This document shows positions 15,371 through 18,034 of a stretch of 18,034 nucleotides of DNA, piece after piece; position 1 is the stretch's first letter; each line of letters begins with the position of its first letter. Under the pieces are notes generated by a model that was given only the letters and a program-made list of their open reading frames with translations, had not been told where the DNA came from and ran no database searches. This DNA comes from an uncultured Corynebacterium sp. (GTDB taxonomy: Bacteria; Actinomycetota; Actinomycetes; Mycobacteriales; Mycobacteriaceae). The translations under genes and the position numbers were made by a program. Where the stretch lies: the NCBI RefSeq assembly GCF_946221105.1, contig NZ_CAMICL010000041.1:1-18034 (forward strand), read 5' to 3'.

Positions 15371-17800
15371 ATGATGCACACAGGGAAGAAAGCGATCGCG
15401 GCTGCAGTCGCACTGGGCCTCACCGCAGGTGTCACGCTGCCGGTGAACGCCGGCGCGGCCGTGGACCTGTCCAAGAGCTACCAGGTCGGCGTGACCACCG
15501 GTGCCGCCGAAGGCTTCAAAAACGTGGACGTGAACAAGGGCCGCGTGTCCTGGCTGATGTACAACAGCCTCACCTACGGACTGATGCCCACGGCGTTCTA
15601 CCTGGACGCCTACGCGGACGGGCAGAAGGTCGAGTTCGCGGGCGAGAAGACCACGGTGGAGCCCGCATCTAACGACGACGGCGACGTAGTCACCCTCACC
15701 CACACCGACCCGAAGCTCGGCGTGGAGCTCGTCCGCACTTTCACCGTCACCTCCAAGGACGTCGACGTGCGGGTGGAGCTGCGCAGCACCTCCGGCAAGA
15801 AGGATCTGAAGCTGGTGCTCACGGACGGGCTGATGGGCATGGACTACCCGGTCAGCACCAGCTCCGAGGCTGAAAAGCCGCACGAATACACCATCGACGT
15901 GGGCAGCCGCTACCAGCTGCACACCGCATTCGAGGGTGCCGTTTCCAGCGGCACCGGTAAGAGCCAACAGGCGGCAGAGGCCGGCGCCAACGACGGCGAC
16001 CGCTACCTCGCCGGCGTGTGGGAGCGCCACGGCGGTTCGCTGAGCGCGCGCATGACCATCGCCGGCGACGCCAATGAGGCGCTGAAGGATTCCGACGGCG
16101 ACGGCCTCCCCGACGACTGGGAGATCAACGGCTACACCGACGACGCGGGCAACGAGTTCCCGCTGCACCGCTGGGGCGCGGACCCCAACAAGCCGGACCT
16201 GTTTCTGCAGCTGAACTGGATGAAGTCCGAGTGGGAGACCAAAGGTTGCTCCGAGAAGCGCCAGTACGCCGCCACCGAGGACGACTTCAGCCAGTTCCTG
16301 GAGTGCGCCGACGCGAACGTGAACGTCTACCGCCCTTCGCGCAAGATCCTCAACGACCTGGTGGACCTGTTCGACCGCCGCGGCTACAACATGCACATCG
16401 ACGCCGGCGACTACTACAGCAACATCCCGGGCATTGAACTCCAGGGCGGCGACACGATCGACTACGCGCCGATCTACTTCAAGGACGCCGAAGGCAACGC
16501 TGAGGTGCCCGGTGTGCGCCTGGTCAAGGACCGCAAGAACCTGCTCGGCGCACGCCAGTCCGTCTTCCGCGTGGGCATCATCGGCGACCAGCAGGAGGCG
16601 GGCAACCTGTCCTCCGGCAACGGCCTGATCTCCGACGGCGCGTTCTACGTGTCCAAGAACTACCTGATGACGTCGCAGGAGCAGATGCGCAATACCATCC
16701 TCCACGAGTTCGGCCACAACCTGGGCCTGACCCACTCCGGCGCCACCAAGGTGAACAAGCCGGACCACTCCTACGTGCCCAAGTACAAGTCCGTGATGAA
16801 CTACCTGTACCAGTTCAGCCACTTTGACTACTCGGACACGAACTCCACCGCCAACGACAGCATCGGGATCCCGCAGTCCTGCTACGACGGCACCGCGAAG
16901 TGCTACACCGGTGACTACAACATCGCGCCGGACTGGCAGAACCTGGACATCGTCAACGGCGAGATCGCCAAGGCCACCGGCTCCACCGGCGTGTCCGAGG
17001 ACCCGCACGAGTCCGGCCACAGCCACCCGCAGGTGGACGAGCTCGTGGTCATGGCGGCAGAGGAGAACAACGGCAAGGCTGGCATCCGCGTGCTTGGCGA
17101 GCGCGAGGGGATCAAGAACGTCATCATCGCCAACCGCTCCGACTCGAAGATCCACCTGGAGCTGTCCAACCTGGGCATCGACCTGCACGAGTTCACCCTC
17201 CAGGTGGACTACCCGGGTGGCAAGTTCCGCAAGGCCTACCCGGTCGAAGGCGCGCTGAAGGAGCAGAGCAAGCTCGACATTGAGGTGCCGATTGCCAACA
17301 CCGCCGGCTACAAGGACTCCTCCATGCCGGTGAAGTTCCGCGTGTACAACGCCCAGGGCCACCTGGTCGCAGAGGAGACCAACGACTTCTCCGTGCTCAA
17401 CTACACCACCGAGCAGATGGACGAGCTGGTCAAGGAGCTGGAGAAGAACAACTCCGAGCACCTCCAGGCCGCGCGCGACACCGTGGGTAAGAAGGACCCG
17501 GCGAAGCCGACCCTGGCCAAGCCTGCACCGGTGCCCACCACCGCGAACCAGCCGGTGCAACCCGGCAACCGCGGCCCGGCCGTGACCGAGCTCAACGGCG
17601 CGACCCAGCCGAAGCCGGCACCGAAGCCGGAAACGAATCCGAGCCAGAGCGAGCCGACCCCGAAGACCCAGGCCGGCGAGACGGGCAAGGGCGGCAAAGA
17701 GGGCGGCAGCAGCGCCGGCACGATCGTCGGCGTGATCCTCGCGATCCTGGCGGTTGTCGGCCTCGGCGGCGCGGCAGCTGTCATGGGCGGCTTCATCTAG
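15371..17800 (+). CDS. Secreted, C-terminally membrane-anchored metzincin-type zinc metalloprotease
   Basis: 809 residues from ATG 15371 (ATG 15374 is an equally possible start). Signal peptide 1 to about 29 (NAGA|AVD). An unassigned beta-rich domain spans about 32-235. A calcium-binding-type motif DSDGDGLPDDWE begins at Asp240. The catalytic domain carries HEFGHNLGLTH (His445, Glu446, His449, His455), the extended metzincin zinc site, followed by a Met-turn SVMNY with Met476. Four cysteines in the catalytic region probably form two disulfides. Another beta region (about 555-675), a helix and a Pro/Lys-rich stalk (about 709-777) lead to a terminal hydrophobic helix (782-809) with no cytoplasmic tail. 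It lies 4 nt after the surface protein gene and has only a weak Shine-Dalgarno (GGTGG), so translational coupling is likely. The substrate is unknown; processing of neighbouring surface proteins or host proteins is inference. Confidence 0.9.
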   Translation: MMHTGKKAIAAAVALGLTAGVTLPVNAGAAVDLSKSYQVGVTTGAAEGFKNVDVNKGRVSWLMYNSLTYGLMPTAFYLDAYADGQKVEFAGEKTTVEPASNDDGDVVTLTHTDPKLGVELVRTFTVTSKDVDVRVELRSTSGKKDLKLVLTDGLMGMDYPVSTSSEAEKPHEYTIDVGSRYQLHTAFEGAVSSGTGKSQQAAEAGANDGDRYLAGVWERHGGSLSARMTIAGDANEALKDSDGDGLPDDWEINGYTDDAGNEFPLHRWGADPNKPDLFLQLNWMKSEWETKGCSEKRQYAATEDDFSQFLECADANVNVYRPSRKILNDLVDLFDRRGYNMHIDAGDYYSNIPGIELQGGDTIDYAPIYFKDAEGNAEVPGVRLVKDRKNLLGARQSVFRVGIIGDQQEAGNLSSGNGLISDGAFYVSKNYLMTSQEQMRNTILHEFGHNLGLTHSGATKVNKPDHSYVPKYKSVMNYLYQFSHFDYSDTNSTANDSIGIPQSCYDGTAKCYTGDYNIAPDWQNLDIVNGEIAKATGSTGVSEDPHESGHSHPQVDELVVMAAEENNGKAGIRVLGEREGIKNVIIANRSDSKIHLELSNLGIDLHEFTLQVDYPGGKFRKAYPVEGALKEQSKLDIEVPIANTAGYKDSSMPVKFRVYNAQGHLVAEETNDFSVLNYTTEQMDELVKELEKNNSEHLQAARDTVGKKDPAKPTLAKPAPVPTTANQPVQPGNRGPAVTELNGATQPKPAPKPETNPSQSEPTPKTQAGETGKGGKEGGSSAGTIVGVILAILAVVGLGGAAAVMGGFI

Positions 17801-17813
17801 GCCGCCGTGCTGG

Positions 17814-17851
17814 AACGGCCGCCGTAATCCTGACAGATTACGGCGGCCGTT
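17814..17851 (+). terminator. Terminator of the surface protein-metalloprotease operon
   Basis: ACGGCCGCCGTAATC (17815-17829) and GATTACGGCGGCCGT (17836-17850) are perfectly complementary, extended by one A-T pair outward, with a 6-nt loop CTGACA. TTGCGTT follows. It begins 14 nt after the stop. Confidence 0.85.
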
Positions 17852-17938
17852 TGCGTTGACCTGGGCCGATGGGGCCCGACTGACAGATTCCGCCGCGATG
17901 TGTCGGGTGAGCCGCCGACCTCGCTCGGTTCCCGCCCC

Positions 17939-17974
17939 GGCGGATTGATTCACTGCGCGATGAATCAATCTGCC
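17939..17974. promoter_or_regulatory. 14-bp hairpin upstream of the next gene, possible operator or leader structure
   Basis: GGCGGATTGATTCA (17939-17952) pairs with TGAATCAATCTGCC (17961-17974), with one G-U pair and an 8-nt loop. There is no T-run on either side. It lies 56 nt before the next ATG. A second, shorter dyad GTTGT-GA-ACAAC (17997-18008) follows it. Confidence 0.5.
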
Positions 17975-18015
17975 TCAGGCCCTCACTGTCAGACTGGTTG
18001 TGAACAACGAACCGT

Positions 18016-18021
18016 AGGAGG
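18016..18021 (+). promoter_or_regulatory. Strong Shine-Dalgarno of the next gene
   Basis: AGGAGG, 8 nt before ATG 18030. It is the best ribosome binding site in the window and shows that a real gene begins at the right edge. Confidence 0.8.
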
Positions 18022-18029
18022 TTTTGTTC

Positions 18030-18034
18030 ATGAC
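18030..18034 (+). CDS. Start of an unidentified gene cut by the window end
   Basis: Only ATGAC is visible. The call rests on the AGGAGG in front of it and the operator-like dyads upstream; the product cannot be judged. Confidence 0.6.

Noticed and set aside
15185..17968. 927-codon open frame on the minus strand
   Set aside because: It is the antisense shadow of the metalloprotease gene, crosses its terminator and has low-complexity composition.

Overview
The window looks like the chromosome of a Corynebacterium or a close mycolate-bearing actinobacterium. The reasons are high GC, an abutting pta-ackA pair, secreted proteins built from YPDG/Rib-type beta repeats, a C-terminal membrane-hairpin anchor that I associate with corynebacterial surface proteins, and an apparently leaderless gene. 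The genus is an inference; nothing in the window proves it. All recognised genes are on the + strand.

Layout. (1) 1-1356: the 3' end of a large surface protein gene, closed by a strong hairpin terminator. (2) 1414-1836: a long upstream region with a candidate promoter. (3) 1837-7107: a giant (about 1756 aa) paralogous surface protein. Its architecture is signal peptide, two CnaB-like beta domains, four YPDG/Rib-like domains (two on a 99% identical 456-bp tandem repeat), acidic calcium-binding-type linkers, two Ig-like domains and the same C-terminal hairpin anchor as gene 1. A terminator follows. (4) 7180-7589: a gene-free stretch full of palindromes and repeated hairpin elements. (5) 7590-8804: a PurT-like ATP-grasp protein, probably read from a leaderless mRNA. 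(6) 8883-11438: pta and ackA, abutting, then a terminator. (7) 11494-11961: a gene-free stretch with two long perfect inverted repeats. (8) 11962-17800: a two-gene operon for a membrane-anchored YPDG/Ig-repeat protein and a secreted, C-terminally anchored zinc metalloprotease, closed by a terminator. (9) 17854-18034: hairpins and the Shine-Dalgarno and ATG of the next gene.

How the parts fit. A housekeeping acetate module (pta-ackA: acetyl-CoA to acetyl phosphate to acetate plus ATP) sits between two blocks of cell-envelope genes. The left block is a tandem pair of giant repeat proteins that appear to exchange sequence. The right block couples a repeat-rich surface protein with a metalloprotease. 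No sortase motif was seen in any of the four surface proteins; two C-terminal anchoring solutions appear instead, a paired-helix hairpin module and a simple terminal membrane helix. The least expected points are the sortase-free hairpin anchor, the PurT homologue that has lost its substrate-binding residues, and the adhesin-protease operon.
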